Shown piece by piece: positions 44,222 through 56,790 of a stretch of 64,000 nt of DNA. The position numbers and the translations under genes are program-made. Numbering within the stretch: the first letter of the stretch is position 1; the number at the start of each line of letters is the position of its first letter. The notes beneath the pieces were generated by a model. That model searched no databases. It had not been told where the DNA came from and saw nothing but the letters and a program-made list of their open reading frames with translations. Source of the stretch: Carettochelys insculpta (taxonomy: Eukaryota; Chordata; Testudines; Carettochelyidae); assembly GCF_033958435.1 (NCBI RefSeq), contig NC_134138.1, forward strand, positions 176,250,798 to 176,314,797. The letters run 5' to 3'.

Positions 44222-44524
44222 GGCCCACCTCTACACTTGGGCAAAAAATTGAAATGGCATAGAAGTGGCCGTGCTAATAGCCAAATCTGAGAATACTAAC
44301 GAGGCGCTGATAGGAATAAGGGGATTTTGATGTTTCCAGGGTCCTTTTGAAAAGGACCCCTGTGTAGAAGAGCTGCACTTGAGCGAAACGTGGCACTTTT
44401 GATGTGCCGCATCCGGTGGCATGCTAATGAGGTGCTGAATATTCATTTCAGTGCCTCATTAGTATTCTCTGATGTGGTCATTAGCATGGCTATTTCAATG
44501 TTTTGCCCAAGTGTAGACATGGCC
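44222..44524. mobile_element. MITE, 303 bp
   Basis: Ends GGCCCACCTCTACACTTGGG and, reversed, GGCCATGTCTACACTTGGG. Both continue CAAAA-ATTGAAATRGC. An internal hairpin sits at GGTCCTTTTGAAAAGGACC. Same family as 29620-29892. Confidence 0.85.
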
Positions 44525-45129
44525 TTGGTTCAAAACTGTAATCTTATGGATCCTCATGAGTTTCCTGAGAGCTGAAGAAGATCAGATGCTGTCTCATCTG
44601 AAGAACACCTCTAATTTTCACTCAGAGTATCTAGAGTTCTGTTAATGGAGTTTTCCCTTGGATACAAACAAACAAATTGCCTGGTCTCCAGAAATTAGCA
44701 TACCCTAGGTATGATATCATCACTCAGTTTCGTACAGCATGTGCTCAATTTTTCTCTTGTGCAGAATCTCATCTTGAACTCTGCCTGTTGACTGTGAGTG
44801 TAACACTAACCTCCCTCCCCCTATACTTTATTTCCTTCTAGGATGAGTGTTCTGTTTTTAGCCATTTGTTTTCTGCTTCATAATGAACTCCAAAGGCAAT
44901 TCACAAACTTAAAAAATGAATTAGAAATTGCAAGAATGCAACACTTCTAAATGAATACCACAGAAATATTTATTTGGGCAGAAACGTCTCTTTAATCATT
45001 GCCTGTAACAGGTGTAGGCAGAGCAATATATTTCAAGAGGCATTTTAAATAAAAACTACTATCTTGGCACAAGGTAGATTTGCTAAGGACATAGGGCTCC
45101 TTAGAAGAGCTAGGAAATGCCACTATTCC
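44525..45129. other. No gene recognised
   Basis: No motif or repeat seen. Confidence 0.45.
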
Positions 45130-45506
45130 CCACCAACTCCTGTAAATGTTTGCAACACATCTTTGTCGACAAAATCCACACTGTCCACATCCCAAGGCAT
45201 TCTGGTAACAGTAAATTGACAGAACACAGCACTTTTGTTGAAAGTATTCTGCTGCTTCCCCATGAGGCAGAATGTTTCTGTCGACAGGTCTGTTGACAGA
45301 AAGCTAGTCTGGATGTTCCCAGGGGCTTCTGCTGACAGACAGGGCTTCTGGGACATCGGGCAGCCCTGTCTGCTGTGCTTTCAGTTGTCTGTTTTGTCGA
45401 GAGAGTGGCCCGCCGGTCTGGCCTCTCTCTGTCGACAGAAGTTTTGTCAGAAGGTATCTTCCGACAGTAACTACTTTCAACAGATTGCTCCAGTGTAGAT
45501 ATAGCC
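45130..45506 (-). mobile_element. Nonautonomous DNA transposon (TCTGTCGACAG family)
   Basis: On minus it starts GGCTATATCTACACTGGAGC and parallels 8266-8545. TCTGTCGACAGA-type palindromes occur several times inside, and the tip GGCTATATCTACACT agrees with the other MITEs. No coding sequence is seen. Confidence 0.65.
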
Positions 45507-45798
45507 TCAATCAAAGAACAGAAACAGTGGCATGTGAAGTGTCCAGCTAATCACCAGCACACCCTGAATAGCAAGCACGCATACAAAACTCTTTATGATC
45601 AATCTGTAGAATTAACACACATTCACAATCCTCCTTGTCTTTACATTAACTTTTCCCTTTTCACAGTCTTTTTGTCAACCTGCTGAAATGTCCCTAAAAT
45701 TACCTGTAATTAAATATTCACAACGAAACAGAGCTGCATCAAAGGAAAATTTCCCATTGATTTCAGTGGGCTTTGAATCAGGCCCTTGAACCATCTTT

Positions 45799-46459
45799 GG
45801 CTACGTCTACACGTGAAGCCAACATCGAAATAGCTTATTTCGATGTAGCAACATCAAAATAGGCTATTTCGATGAATAACGTCTACACGTCCTCCAGGGC
45901 TGGCAACGTCGATGTTCAACTTCGACGTTGCGCAGCACCACATCGAAATAGGCGCTGCGAGGGAACGTCTACACGCCAAAGTAGCACACATCGAAATAAG
46001 GGTGCCAGGCACAGCTGCAGACAGGGTCACAGGGCGGACTCAACAGCTAGCCACTCCCTTAAAGGGCCCCTCCCAGACACAGTTGCACTAAACAACACAA
46101 GATACACAGAGCCGACAACTGGTTGCAGACCCTGTGCCTGCAGCATGGATCCCCAGCTGCAGCAGCAGCAGCCAGAAGCCCTGGGCTAAGGGCTGCTGCC
46201 CACGGTGACCATAGAGCCCCGCAGGGGCTGGAGAGAGAGCGTCTCTTAACCCCTCAGCTGATGGCCGCCATGGAGGACCCGGCAATTTCGACGTTGTGGG
46301 GCGCTATTCCGATCCCCTCATGAGGTTAGCGACTTCGACGTCTCGCCGCCTAACGTCGAAGTTAACTTCGAAATAGCGCCCAACACGTGTAGCCGCGACG
46401 GGCGCTATTTCGAAGTTAGTGCCGCTACTTCGAAGTAGCGTGCACGTGTAGACACAGCT
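45799..46459 (+). mobile_element. Harbinger-like deletion derivative, 661 bp
   Basis: Ends GGCTACGTCTACACGTGAAGC and, reversed, GCTGTGTCTACACGTGCACGC, followed inward by TACTTCGAAGTAG-type palindromes. In the middle it keeps a piece like a gene start, ATGGATCCCCAGCTGCAGC (MDPQLQQQQPEALG then stop). This is also present at 27014 and suggests a transposase 5' end inherited from the parent element. Confidence 0.8.
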
Positions 46460-49400
46460 TTTGTCTTATTTTCCATACGTAAAGAACCATAAAATCACAG
46501 AACATAGAATGGTGTTGAAAAGACTAATGCTTGAAAAGTGCTTTGGGAATCTTGGCTGAAAGGTGCTATAGAAGAATAAAATATTTGGCTTGAAGTGCAA
46601 CAGGTTTATTTATTAGTTATTGCATCTCCCAAAGTTTTCCTTTTATAGTGAAATTAATACAGATAATTTGTGTGTTAATTTCTTCTTCTAACAGTAGATT
46701 CTTGTCTTAATTGGTTTGTCTAGATTTGGGGCATCAGTGCACTTGGGTTGCTAAGCAGACAGATATGGTGAACATGTTGATGGGATGCCAAGAGAATAAT
46801 CTCTCCAGAAATAGTAATGACAATAGCAGAAGGCAACATTGTCTTTCTTATTTTTATACGATGTGGGGAGCTTAACTGTCAAAAGGTACCCCTGAGCCTG
46901 CAAAATTGCATGCACAAAATCAGCACAATTTACATGGATAAATGGGCACAGCAACAAGTTTCTGGAGCTCAGGTTAGATGCCATTTTTGTAATTTTTTTT
47001 AAGAAGTGACCTCAAAAACTACACCTTCAAAACTCTTTCTATACATTTGCAAATGCAAATCTGATTTGTATACACAAATGACTACTAGTACAGGCAAAAG
47101 AGGACCTTCTCCCTGAAAACATCTGTGCTTGCAGTTCTTTTGAATGCAGTTAGGAAGGATCAATGACACCTTGACTTTCTTTATTACATACAGAAGGTGT
47201 GAAAACTGAAATAGGCCAAGTACAGCACTTGCCTCAAAATTGCAACATTTTTCACACATTTTCCCCTTTCCTTATCAACTTATTTTCCAGCCTGTGGTTT
47301 ATAAAGGGTGAAATGATCAGGTGGTGTATATAAGCATAGCTCCATGGATTTCAATAGAGCAGCTATTTACAGAAACTGAGCAAGAGGCTCTAAATGTATT
47401 TGTAGAGTTCTTTTGATTACACATACTGCTTGTACTTCTTTCTGTGCTGTTGAATTACTTTAATTATTTCCTGTACTGAAAGTGAAAATAAAAAGCAGTA
47501 GTAAATAAGTGTGTCTATTGACAAGACCACATTAATTCTGATAACCTACATTTTATTTTATCTTGGTTATATCTCTTTTTCTACTAAGAATATAAAACCA
47601 AAACACACGGCTGTCGTAAACAATTACAGTCAGCATCTTGCTGTGTTCATCTAGTATTTTGTTGAGCATTCTCATGTATATCCTCATCTGTTTTTCACCA
47701 GCCAGACCACAGAGGCAATTTTCTTCTCATTACAGCAGTATGATTTTTATTACTCAGATTACACCACACAAATTATTGATATTTATTTTAAGGGAAGGCA
47801 ATGTCTCTGTCCAGGATTCATTTGACATGATGAATAATAAATTTAAAATTAAATCCAGCACTAACAATGGTATTTGTTCTGACTCTATTCTGGTGAAAAT
47901 ATAGAAATGCAGAAATGGTTATACTTTGTATGTAAATTTACAGCAAGAAACTGGCCATTTATTGTTAAAGTTCATGTGTGAGTCTTGAAAAATCAGCATC
48001 ACAGTGCAGTTAATTTATATGGACAAGTGACTGAGGGAGCTTCTTTCAAATTAAGAAACGGCTATATTTATGCCAGTCACACTCTTTTCCCCTTACTGTA
48101 TTAAGTGGCTCATACAGTACACATGATGTTCAGGAGCTATAACTCTTAGAGATGGGCATCTACACACCCCATCTTTTCCCTGTAATCTGTCAGCAAAATG
48201 CAGAGGCAATATATATTTTATATATTTTATAATGTTTAAAATACTGAGGTAGGATTGCAGGAATGTTGTTTCGGCATTGTGTCATTATCTGAGATGCATG
48301 TCACAGCTACATTTCAAACTGTGACAAGAACTTGTTTCCTAGGCTAGAGAATAATAGAGAGGGGAATAAAAGAAAATAATTCTCATAGGAAAGTTGGGTC
48401 TGTACCCCATCAGCCAGACTCTGTGGTGACTAATCCTCTCCTACCACTGAAGGCAATAGGCAAATTCTTCCTGCAGTTAATAATTAATTACATGGAGCAC
48501 TTACACAGCACTTTTCACCTAAAGATTACAAAAGCACTTTAAGCAGGGGGTAAACACTGTTATTTCCACTTTGCACCTTGGAAACTGTAGCACAGCAAAG
48601 TTAAGTGACTTGTCCAAGATCACTCAACGTGTTATTGACAGACCCTCCATTAGGAGTCTTGAGTAAAACCTGGGTTCTAAAGAAGTCAGTGGGAGTTTTC
48701 CCATGGCTTTCAGTGATTTCATGCCTCTTCTCCTTATTAATAATTCCATCCTTGGCAGAAACATGAGCTCCCTTCTCTCTCCCATTTCCCGCCCCTCCCC
48801 ACTCCAGCCCTAGGGCCAGCAGCAAGACCAATTATTAGTACTTCTTATTTTGAGATCTTCTTTTCATTTGCTAACAACTTTGTTTTGTTTTAACAATTTT
48901 GATTGAAGAGTTCTATATGCCTGTTTCTGGCTGTATAATTTATTTATTTTTGAAAATCTTCAGAGCATATGCTTCAACTGTTTCCAAAAAAGAAGAGTTA
49001 CTGAAAATAGTATGGTTTTGTTCATGTTAAAGGTGACCTTGTCTTTGAAATACCCTGGTACCCCCAGGAGCTTGGACTTGAAAGTTAACAGGAGCTCATT
49101 TGGTGTTGGTGATGTATTCTGTGATGTCCCCTTAAAAAGAATCCAGGAATCTTGAATTTCTTCCCAGCTTCTGGAAGGGAGCGTGCTCGAGCAGGGACAT
49201 AGCTCATCCCACAGCTTCACCCCTTTTGCTCTGTCTCCTCCAGCTTATTTCTGTATCACTCCTGTCTCCTTCTGCACCTGTGGCTGCTTGTCTCAGTTCC
49301 ATTTTCTTTGCCCTTCTGGTCTCTGTCAGAGTCCCAGTCTCTCTCTTTGGTCTCTCTCTTCTTTCCCCCATCTAGGCAAGTTCTCTTGCTCAGCCAACAT

Positions 49401-49560
49401 CAGTTCACTCCACCTGACACTCCCTTAGATATTTAACGTAACTCCCCCCACACTATTTACCTGGTCTCTCTCCACAACCCTCATCCAATTTCAGTCTCCA
49501 CCCCGTAGAATTTGCCCCACCCCACTCCACTCCAACCTGGTCCTAGCTCTTTGTCCCAGT
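46460..49560. other. No gene; one MIR/L2-like relic
   Basis: Mostly AT-rich. At about 48540-48670, AAGTTAAGTGACTTGTCCAAG with the preceding GGAAACTGTAGCACAG is the conserved MIR/L2 tail, minus orientation. Nothing else recognised. Confidence 0.4.
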
Positions 49561-50880
49561 CAGGGATGAAAGTAACTTAAATTGCATACAGGCACTGTTG
49601 CATTACTCCTACTGTGTGTCCTTGCTAGTGGCTCTGGGGAGGGCAATATGACAGTATCTGTAAGAAATTTAAGTGTGGGGTGAAGTGCAAGGGGCTTAGG
49701 GCATGGGGTTGGGGTCTATATGTGCAGGGAGGGCTCAGGAAAGGGGACTGGGTGTGTTGGGGGTGCAAGGAGGGGCTCTGGGATGAGGTCTGAGGTGTGT
49801 GTGGAGGACAGCAGGAATCAGGGAAAGTGGCTGAGGCCATGGGGTTTGGGCCATGGGGGTGGGAGTGCAGGGTGGCAAGGACACTCTTTAGGAAGGGCAG
49901 GGGGGTTGAAGCTCCCTACTCCTACCACCACTTCTTGTCTCTTGGTCTTCTCCTTCCATCGCTGTCAGGGAGCAAGGGCAAAGTTCCCATTGGAGTTCAG
50001 TCATTCCTCTGCTCCCTGCCCCCAGCAGCCAGGTGGGAGAGGAAGGCAGGCAAACTGTGTCCTTCCTTTTAATGCCCTAACAGGGAGGGAAGGGGAAAAG
50101 CAAGCAAGAAGCAGTATGGGTATGGATGTGGGTAGGACTTCAGTCCCTCCCACCACCCCATCCTTCCTAATGGCACTATGTGGGGAGGGGACTTGGCCAG
50201 TCTAAAACCCACGAGGAACATCCTCAGCCAGAGCCTTTCACTTGGCTGTTGCTGAGTGTGGCTGCCTGCAGGGAAGCCCTGAGAGCCTGTTTGGGAGCAC
50301 ACTGCTTTCTTCTACAGACAAGCACCCCAGCCAGCTCTGACTGGAGTAGTGAACAGGGGCACATCAGCTTCTTTTCACCTTTTGTCCCAGGCTTCTTGCC
50401 CAGACAATGTCAGTCTTCCCTCTCTTCCCTCCTGATCTTTTCACAATATCTTCCATCAGTTTCCCAGAATCAGCCCTCATTTCCCTTACCAGCATTTCCT
50501 GTTTTCCGCCCCCTCTTCACTCCTAGTCCCAATATCCCTGCTGAACCATTCCCTCTTCCTGCTACTCCTCCCCACAGGCTCCCAGACTCTGTCTACTTGC
50601 CCAGCCAGTCACTGTTTCCTTCCTCTCCCTCCAGTCTCCCCAGGCTCCTTGTCCCTCTCTACTCCTTTCCCTTCCCCCAAGTCTGCCTTCATTCCCTCTG
50701 CATTAGAACCAGATGGCTTCCTCTTTTGGTGCCAGCAGGGCCTCAGTGAGAGCACAGGAGAGCCAAGGTCTCAGTTCTCAGTTCCATTGTTCAGCTGCCC
50801 CGGCCACCTCAACCCATTATGGCAAAAGTTCACCTTTGGGGCTGTAGTCCTGGCTGAAGCATGAGCACTCACTTTGGCAT
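49561..50880 (+). mobile_element. G-rich hAT-like element, second copy
   Basis: It starts CAGGGATGAAAGTAACTTA and then follows the order of 17526-18930: G-rich minisatellite with GGGAGGGCTCAGGA, then TCGCTGTCAGGGAGCAAGGGC. The right end near CACTCACTTTGGCAT is uncertain. Open frames are compositional. Confidence 0.5.
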
Positions 50881-53149
50881 AGTGCATGTGCAGTCTGATC
50901 AGATATAAGAGCTGGGAGGGGCGTGAGCATGTTCAGTGAAGATGAAATATTCAGAGATTGTCATTGTTTAGCTCTAATAAATTTCAAAGGTGGGGTGAAG
51001 CTGGAAAGTCTGTTCCCCCTGAAGTATAATACCATCCAGAGCCTAGAAGGCAACCCAAGATTCCTGAGTCACAGTTTTTCATCTGTCATTCTGAAACCTA
51101 CTAGCAGAGTGGTTGGATCATCCCCACTAGTGCTGGTCCACAGAGAGGGTGACATCTACTATTGCTCTCACTTCGTTCATTAGTTCTAACAGCAGAGGGC
51201 TGAGCAGTGTGTCTAAAGGTTTCAACCCTGCAAATGAACCTCATGGCAATAGGACAATGGAATCCTTTTTTTTTTAGTTTTAGAGAGGTAGACGTGTTAG
51301 TCTGTATCTTTGAGAACAACAAGAAGTCCTCTGGCACCTTACAAACTAACAGATATTTTGGAGCATAAGCTTTCATGGGCAAAGACCCACTTCAGATGAT
51401 GTTGTTCCCGTTTTCAGTTTTGTTTTCTGAAAATGAGAGCATTACTCCTAAAAACATGTTAAAAGAACATTGTGTAGGTTGCAAAGTCAAACACTCACAA
51501 TTTAGAAAACACCTTATTTAAATTTTCCTGTGCCATCTTAATTCAGCCCTCTGTGCATATGGATGATGTTACTATTTCAAATTACAGGGTTTGTTAAGCG
51601 CAGGGAATAATGGTGGGAATATTCGTTTGGGTAAATTTGCCAATCTGATTTAAAGATTAAAGGCTCGCACCTTTGCCTTGGTCATCTTTGGGCTGGTGTG
51701 TGACACACACAGTGCTTGAGGTGGTTCTCGGGATTCCCAGTAATCACAAAGGCAACAATGTTAGCAATACTTAAGGTTCATTTATTTTTAACAACATGAT
51801 GCTATTAAACACCCAAACACTCAGGAGCAACAGATACAACATGAATGATACTGAGTTACAGAATCAGTATCTGGTTACAAACAAAATTGACTTAACTATC
51901 CTACTACAGCATGCTCAACTAAGTGCACTTATTGTTTGCACTTATACTATAATAGAAAATGCCATATTCAATACCTCATCAGAGCTCTTGGAGAGGAGAT
52001 AGCTCCACTCCACAGTGGGTGAGGGGATATGACAGTAGGAAGTATAAGTACAGAGTAGAAACTTCAAAGATTTACAAAGAGAGATTGGTACCTAGATAGC
52101 TTTTAAGGAAGGAATTATGCTCAAACAGGCACGAGTCCATTCTACTTTGGCTGCAATTTGCTGTTTCCTCACATATGGTGAAGTGTTATGTAGGCCATTT
52201 TCTTTAATGCATTTAAATACCCATGTTAAATTAGTCATCCATCCCTTCGGAATTCTGGGGTATCCAGATTTGATTGGTGAAATTAATTTAAGGTCTTTTC
52301 CTATGACCATCCACCTACGCACAAGGTGTAATGTTAGTCCTCAGGAGCAAATTCCGAGGGAGGTCAGGTAAGTACCACAGGGTGACATTATGTGACCTTT
52401 GACTATACTTTCTAAGTCAACAGGTGCTGGCCGGTGGAAAATTAATGCAAATATATAGATATTCGTCAATACAGACTAACCTACCTTAAACAGAGTTAAA
52501 AAAGGAGAAATGTTTGCTCGAAGGGGAAAGTGCCTTTGCAAAAGCCCTTTCTTGCAGATTTCTTCTGCAGGTTTCTTGTGGTTACTGCTAATTTAGATAG
52601 AAATACAGATCTCCCCTTTGACCTAAATTTACTAGACTACTATTTACCCATAAGCTTATAGGATTAATAGATATATAAAAGCATAAGCTTTAAGCAAACT
52701 AATATGCTCTATAAACTAATAGACTACAGATTGAACTAAATATTTTAAAATCACTTTAGAACAAACAGGAGCTTTTTACGCCAAGGGCCTTATTTCAGTC
52801 ATTACACATTTTAATATTATTGTAGTAGCATCAGTAGACTAGGGACCCACTGTACTAGGTGCTGTATGAGCATAAAAAAGAGACAGCGGCTGTCCCAAAG
52901 AGCTTATAATCTAAGTGGAAGAGCAGACAAGCTAAACAAATCCATTGCCTTTCTCTTGTTTTTGGTTGTTTTGATGAAGAGGCACAAAGTGTATAAAATT
53001 AGAAAAGCAAAGTGAGAATCATATGATTATGCTTTAAATGTCACAATTCAAAAATATGTTTGATTACAGAAGCCTGGCAAAATTGCCAGGAGAGTGTTGC
53101 AGGAGGGACAAAAATCTATTCCTCTAATTCACAACAATGATGAGAACAT
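50881..53149. other. No gene recognised
   Basis: Contains the Penelope fragment listed separately and, at 52800-52920, the unnamed ancient repeat also seen at 10440-10560 (AGAGCTTATAATCTAAGT). 51660-52700 has no recognisable feature. Confidence 0.4.
51275..51400 (-). mobile_element. Penelope terminal-repeat fragment
   Basis: Contains GTTAGTCTGTATCTTTGAG, AAGTCCTCTGGCACCTTAC and GGAGCATAAGCTTTCATGGG. On minus, CATCTGAAGTGGG shows that three core bases (TGA) are missing, so the ribozyme-like motif is lost. Confidence 0.75.
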
Positions 53150-53535
53150 AAGAACAAAAGAACATGCCATACTGGGTCACAGCAGAGGTCCATCTAGCCC
53201 AGTATCCTGTTTTCCAACAGTGGCCAATGCCAGATGCTTCAGAGGGAGTGAACAGAACAGGTAAGCATCAAATGATCCCTCGCTTGTCATCCATTTCTAG
53301 CCTCTGACAAACATAGGTTGGGGACACCATTCCTACTTATCCTGGCTAATAGCCACTGATGGACCCAACCTTTAAGAAGGTATTTTGTTCTTTCTTGAAT
53401 CCTGTTAAAGTCCTGCTCTTCATAACATCCCTGGGAAGGAGTTCTACAGCCCTGCCATGTGCTGTGTGGAAAACTTCTTTTTTGCTAGTTTTAAACCTGC
53501 TACTCATTAATTTCATCTGGTGACCCCTAGAGGAG
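53150..53535 (-). mobile_element. CR1 LINE fragment
   Basis: GAACATAAGAACAAAAGAAC, CCATCTAGCCCAGTATCCTG and GGACACCATTCCTACTTATC are hallmark blocks of an old CR1 subfamily. Noncoding; same family as 26300-26685. Confidence 0.75.
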
Positions 53536-53689
53536 AAAGGAGGGAGAAAATAATATTTTACTTGTCTACTAAACCAAAAACAAACAAAAAATACACACTT
53601 CAGGGTAGTGAATGAGTAGAATTTGACAAGACTGAATTATAGAGCAGGTCAGGATGCTGTGAAAATGGGACATCTTACAAATCACAGTG

Positions 53690-54065
53690 ACAAGGAGAGG
53701 AATCCAAAAGGATATTTTTTCTGAGTACTATAAATATCAGTCATATATTCAGATCCAGGGTGAGGAGGGCGAGAAACTGTACTCAGTGGTCTCAGATGAC
53801 AGAACAAGGAGTAATGGTCTGACATTGAAGAGGGGGAGGTGTAGATTAGATATTAGGAAAAACTACCTCACCAGGAGGGTAGTGAAGCATCGGAATGTCT
53901 TGCCTAGAGACGTGGTGGATTCTCCATCTCTTGAGGTTTTTAAGTCCCGACTTGACAAGGTCCTGGCTGGGATGACTTAGTGGGGGTTGATCCTGCTTGA
54001 AGCAAAGGGCTGGACTAGATGACCGCCTGAGGTCCCTTCCAGCCTTATGATTCTATGATTCTATT
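53690..54065 (+). pseudogene. CR1 LINE 3' end
   Basis: DDRTRSNGLTLKRGRCRLDI, RRVVKHRNVLPRDVV and [19 protein letters not shown] form the CR1 C-terminus. The usual 3' tail (GGCTGGACTAGATGACC, then TTATGATTCTATGATTC) follows. It is a short 5'-truncated copy with a nearly intact last frame of about 70 codons. Confidence 0.9.
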
Positions 54066-54461
54066 ATCCAAATCCAGTGAGAATCAAACCTCAAAGAATT
54101 TGAGAGGTCAGTTTGTAATGTTTCTTTTTCATTGAGGGTGTGACCAAATTCCATTGAAGTCAGTAGGAGTCTTTCCAATGGGCTGTGGAACAGAACTTTA
54201 CATAGTACCTTTTACTAGAGTATTTCAATGAGGTCTACTAACAGCATTTAACTGAAGCAGATTTTACAGATGATGATGGGGCAGGGGAGACTTTGAAAAT
54301 CTACATTGACAAAAGTAGATCTGTCATTTTGGGTGACTTCATTTTGGTTCCCACTTTGATAAACTTTGAAGCTGATTTTCAGAAGCACTGCGCATTTCAA
54401 TGCACCTTATGCTCTCCTCATCTGTTTTAAACACTTGTTCTCTATAGCCTTAGACGTATAT

Positions 54462-54650
54462 GGGCATGTCTACACAGTGTAGAGAAACCCGAGGCTGGCC
54501 CAGGCCAGCTTATTTGGGCTGTCATGGATGAGGCTGTGTAGAATTCTGGGGTCAGGCTTGAGTCAGAGCACTGGGACCCTCCTGCCCTGCAGGATCCCAA
54601 AACCCAGGTTCCAGCATAAGTCCAGAAGTCCACACTACACTAATCCCCCA
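54462..54650 (+). mobile_element. Possible MITE
   Basis: GGGCATGTCTACACAGTGTAG resembles the terminal motif of the local MITEs. The other end may be AGTCCACACTACACTAATCC. Support is weak. Confidence 0.35.
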
Positions 54651-54845
54651 AGATACGCACATTCAAAATACATGTATCTTGAGTTTATGTAAGAGGGTTA
54701 TGGAGCAGTGTCCTCGGGTGTGGTGGGGGGCAGGGAGACCTGCAGTCCCATGGCTGGAAGCCAGCTGGGCAGCAACTGGCCATCAGCCCCAGCCACATGG
54801 TCCCTAGCTGGGGGGTGGGGAGGGAGAAGGCTCTGAGCCTGCTTC

Positions 54846-55290
54846 CCAGCTCCCTGCTTGCAGGAACCAAGAAGATGACGAGCTATGAGCTGATCATTTT
54901 CCCAGGTCCTGCAAGCGGCCAGGAGCCAGGAACCAAGTAGCAGCCTGTTTCCCAGCTCCTTAGCATGGGCAAAACCCAGGAAACTGGTCAGTTGAGCTGG
55001 TCAGTTTCCAGGGTCCCACCAGCAGTGGGGAGCTGGGTACCAAGTGGCAGCCTTGTTCCCAACTCCCCTGCACTGGTGGGACTGGAAAACTGACCAGCCA
55101 AGAGCTGGTCAGTTTCCTGGGTTCTGAAAACTTTGGGGAGACTGGAACCAGGATGCCCCCTGGTTCCCAGCTCCCTGCCATTCTGGAAGCCAGGAAACTG
55201 ACCAGCTCTGGTGGGCTGGTCAGTTTCCTGGATCCTCCAAGCCCAGGGGAGTTAGGAACTAGGTAGCAGCCTGGTTTCTGTCTCCCTGCA
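54846..55290. repeat. Minisatellite, ~107-113-bp period, about four units
   Basis: CCCAGCTCCCTGC-type blocks recur near 54846, 54951, 55058, 55167 and 55281. Each is followed by a GGAAACTGACCAGCT/AGCTGGTCAGTTTCC inverted pair, so every unit can form a hairpin. Confidence 0.8.
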
Positions 55291-55472
55291 ACTTGTGTGA
55301 AGACTTAAGTTATGCAGAGGTTGCAGTGAAATAGACCTGAAGCACAAGCCCTGTGAGCCTCAGGTGGGCAGCAGGGGACAGCTGAGTGTTTCTCTTTGTT
55401 GTGTAGATATGCTCCTTTTTAAAGTTTTCTGGAGTGAGGACTATCTGTTATGCGTTTGCATAGCACCTAGCA

Positions 55473-55950
55473 CAGGGGTTTGCTACATGCAGCTCTTTAA
55501 GGACTTTGTGGCTCCCAACATCATAATTGCAAAGTAAACAAAAAAATCCCCAAACCCTCCTGATTATTTTTGGTAAATGGTGAACATCTACAAGCCCAAA
55601 AATGAACATCACGTATCTAAATAGCATCTTTAAATGTTGAAATGTTGGATAACTCCCCCTAGCATCCTCCAGAGAGAGATAAGATTTGGGAGTGAACGTC
55701 AGAAGGACAGGGATGCAAGCACACACATAAAGTATGAGGACACAGAATATGTAGAAAGTTTGTGAATGCCCTGCATAAACATGTAACACTTTACAAATTA
55801 TTGATGTGTGCCCTGTACTTAAAATAGGGGGGTTTGGTTTGGTGTTATTTATTAAGGACTGTGTCATATTCACATGCAATGTGGCTCTTGGATTATTGAA
55901 TTTTTTTTACTGAATTGGAAAAAATGGCCCTTCTTGGGCCAAGGCATTGG
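55473..55950 (-). mobile_element. hAT MITE, second copy
   Basis: Reverse complement of the 38628-39085 family: begins CAGGGGTTTGCTACATGCAG, contains GGTGAACATCTACAAGCCCA, and ends near TGGCCCTTCTTGG. The outer right tip is eroded beside the CR1 at 55952. Confidence 0.8.
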
Positions 55951-55951
55951 C

Positions 55952-56790
55952 TTCATAGAATCAAAGGTTTGGAAGAGACCTCAGGAAGTTATTGAATCCA
56001 ATCCTCTGCTCAAAGCAGGACCAAGCCCAACTAATTCATCCCATCCAGGGGTTTTTTGAAGTTGGGACTTAAAAACCTCTAGAGATGGAGATTCTACCAC
56101 CTCCCTAGGTAATCCATTCCAGTGCTTCACCACCTTCCAAGTGAAATAGTTTTTCCTAATATCCAACCTAGACTTCTCATATTACAATTTGAGACTATTT
56201 CTCACCTGCCTCCACTGATGACAGCCTCTCTCCATCCTTTTCAAACCCCACTTCAGGTAGTTGAAAGCTGCTGTTCAATCCCCTATCACTCTGGTCTTCT
56301 GTAGATTGTATAAGCCCAAAGCCCTCAGTCGCTCCTCAAATGTCATGTGCTCCAGCCCCCTACTCATTTTTGTCACCCTCCGCTGGACTGTCTCCAGAGC
56401 ATCCACATCCTTTCTAAAATGGGGGGGCCCAGAATTGGACACAATACTGCATACACAATCTCACTAGCATCAAATAAAGGGGAATAATCACTTCCTTAGA
56501 TCTGCTGACAATGCTCCACCTAATGCACCCCAGTATGCTTTTCGTCTTCTTGGCTACAAGGGTGCACTGTTGGTTGATATCCAGCTTTTCATCTACTCTA
56601 ATCCCCAGGTCCTTTTCTGCAGAACTGCTGCTTATCTAGTCAGTTTCCAGCCTGTAGAAGTGCTTGGGATTCCACCATCCAATGTACAGGACTCTGCATA
56701 ATTCCCTGTTGAACCTCATCAGATTGCTTTTGGCCCAATCCTCCCATTTGTTTAGGAATCCTCTAATTTGCCTCCAAGTGCTCTTATTAT
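55952..56790 (-). pseudogene. CR1 LINE fragment, 3' half
   Basis: On minus, [20 protein letters not shown] and [11 protein letters not shown] appear, then upstream a decayed RT thumb and palm (hallmarks such as the GGACACAATACTGCA region and CCCAGGTCCTTTTCTGCAG). Many frameshifts; no catalytic box in the part present. It is older than the CR1 at 42913-44180. Confidence 0.85.

Noticed and set aside
50180..50749. 189-codon open frame on plus
   Set aside because: Pro/Ser/Phe-rich translation of pyrimidine-rich DNA inside the second G-rich repeat.
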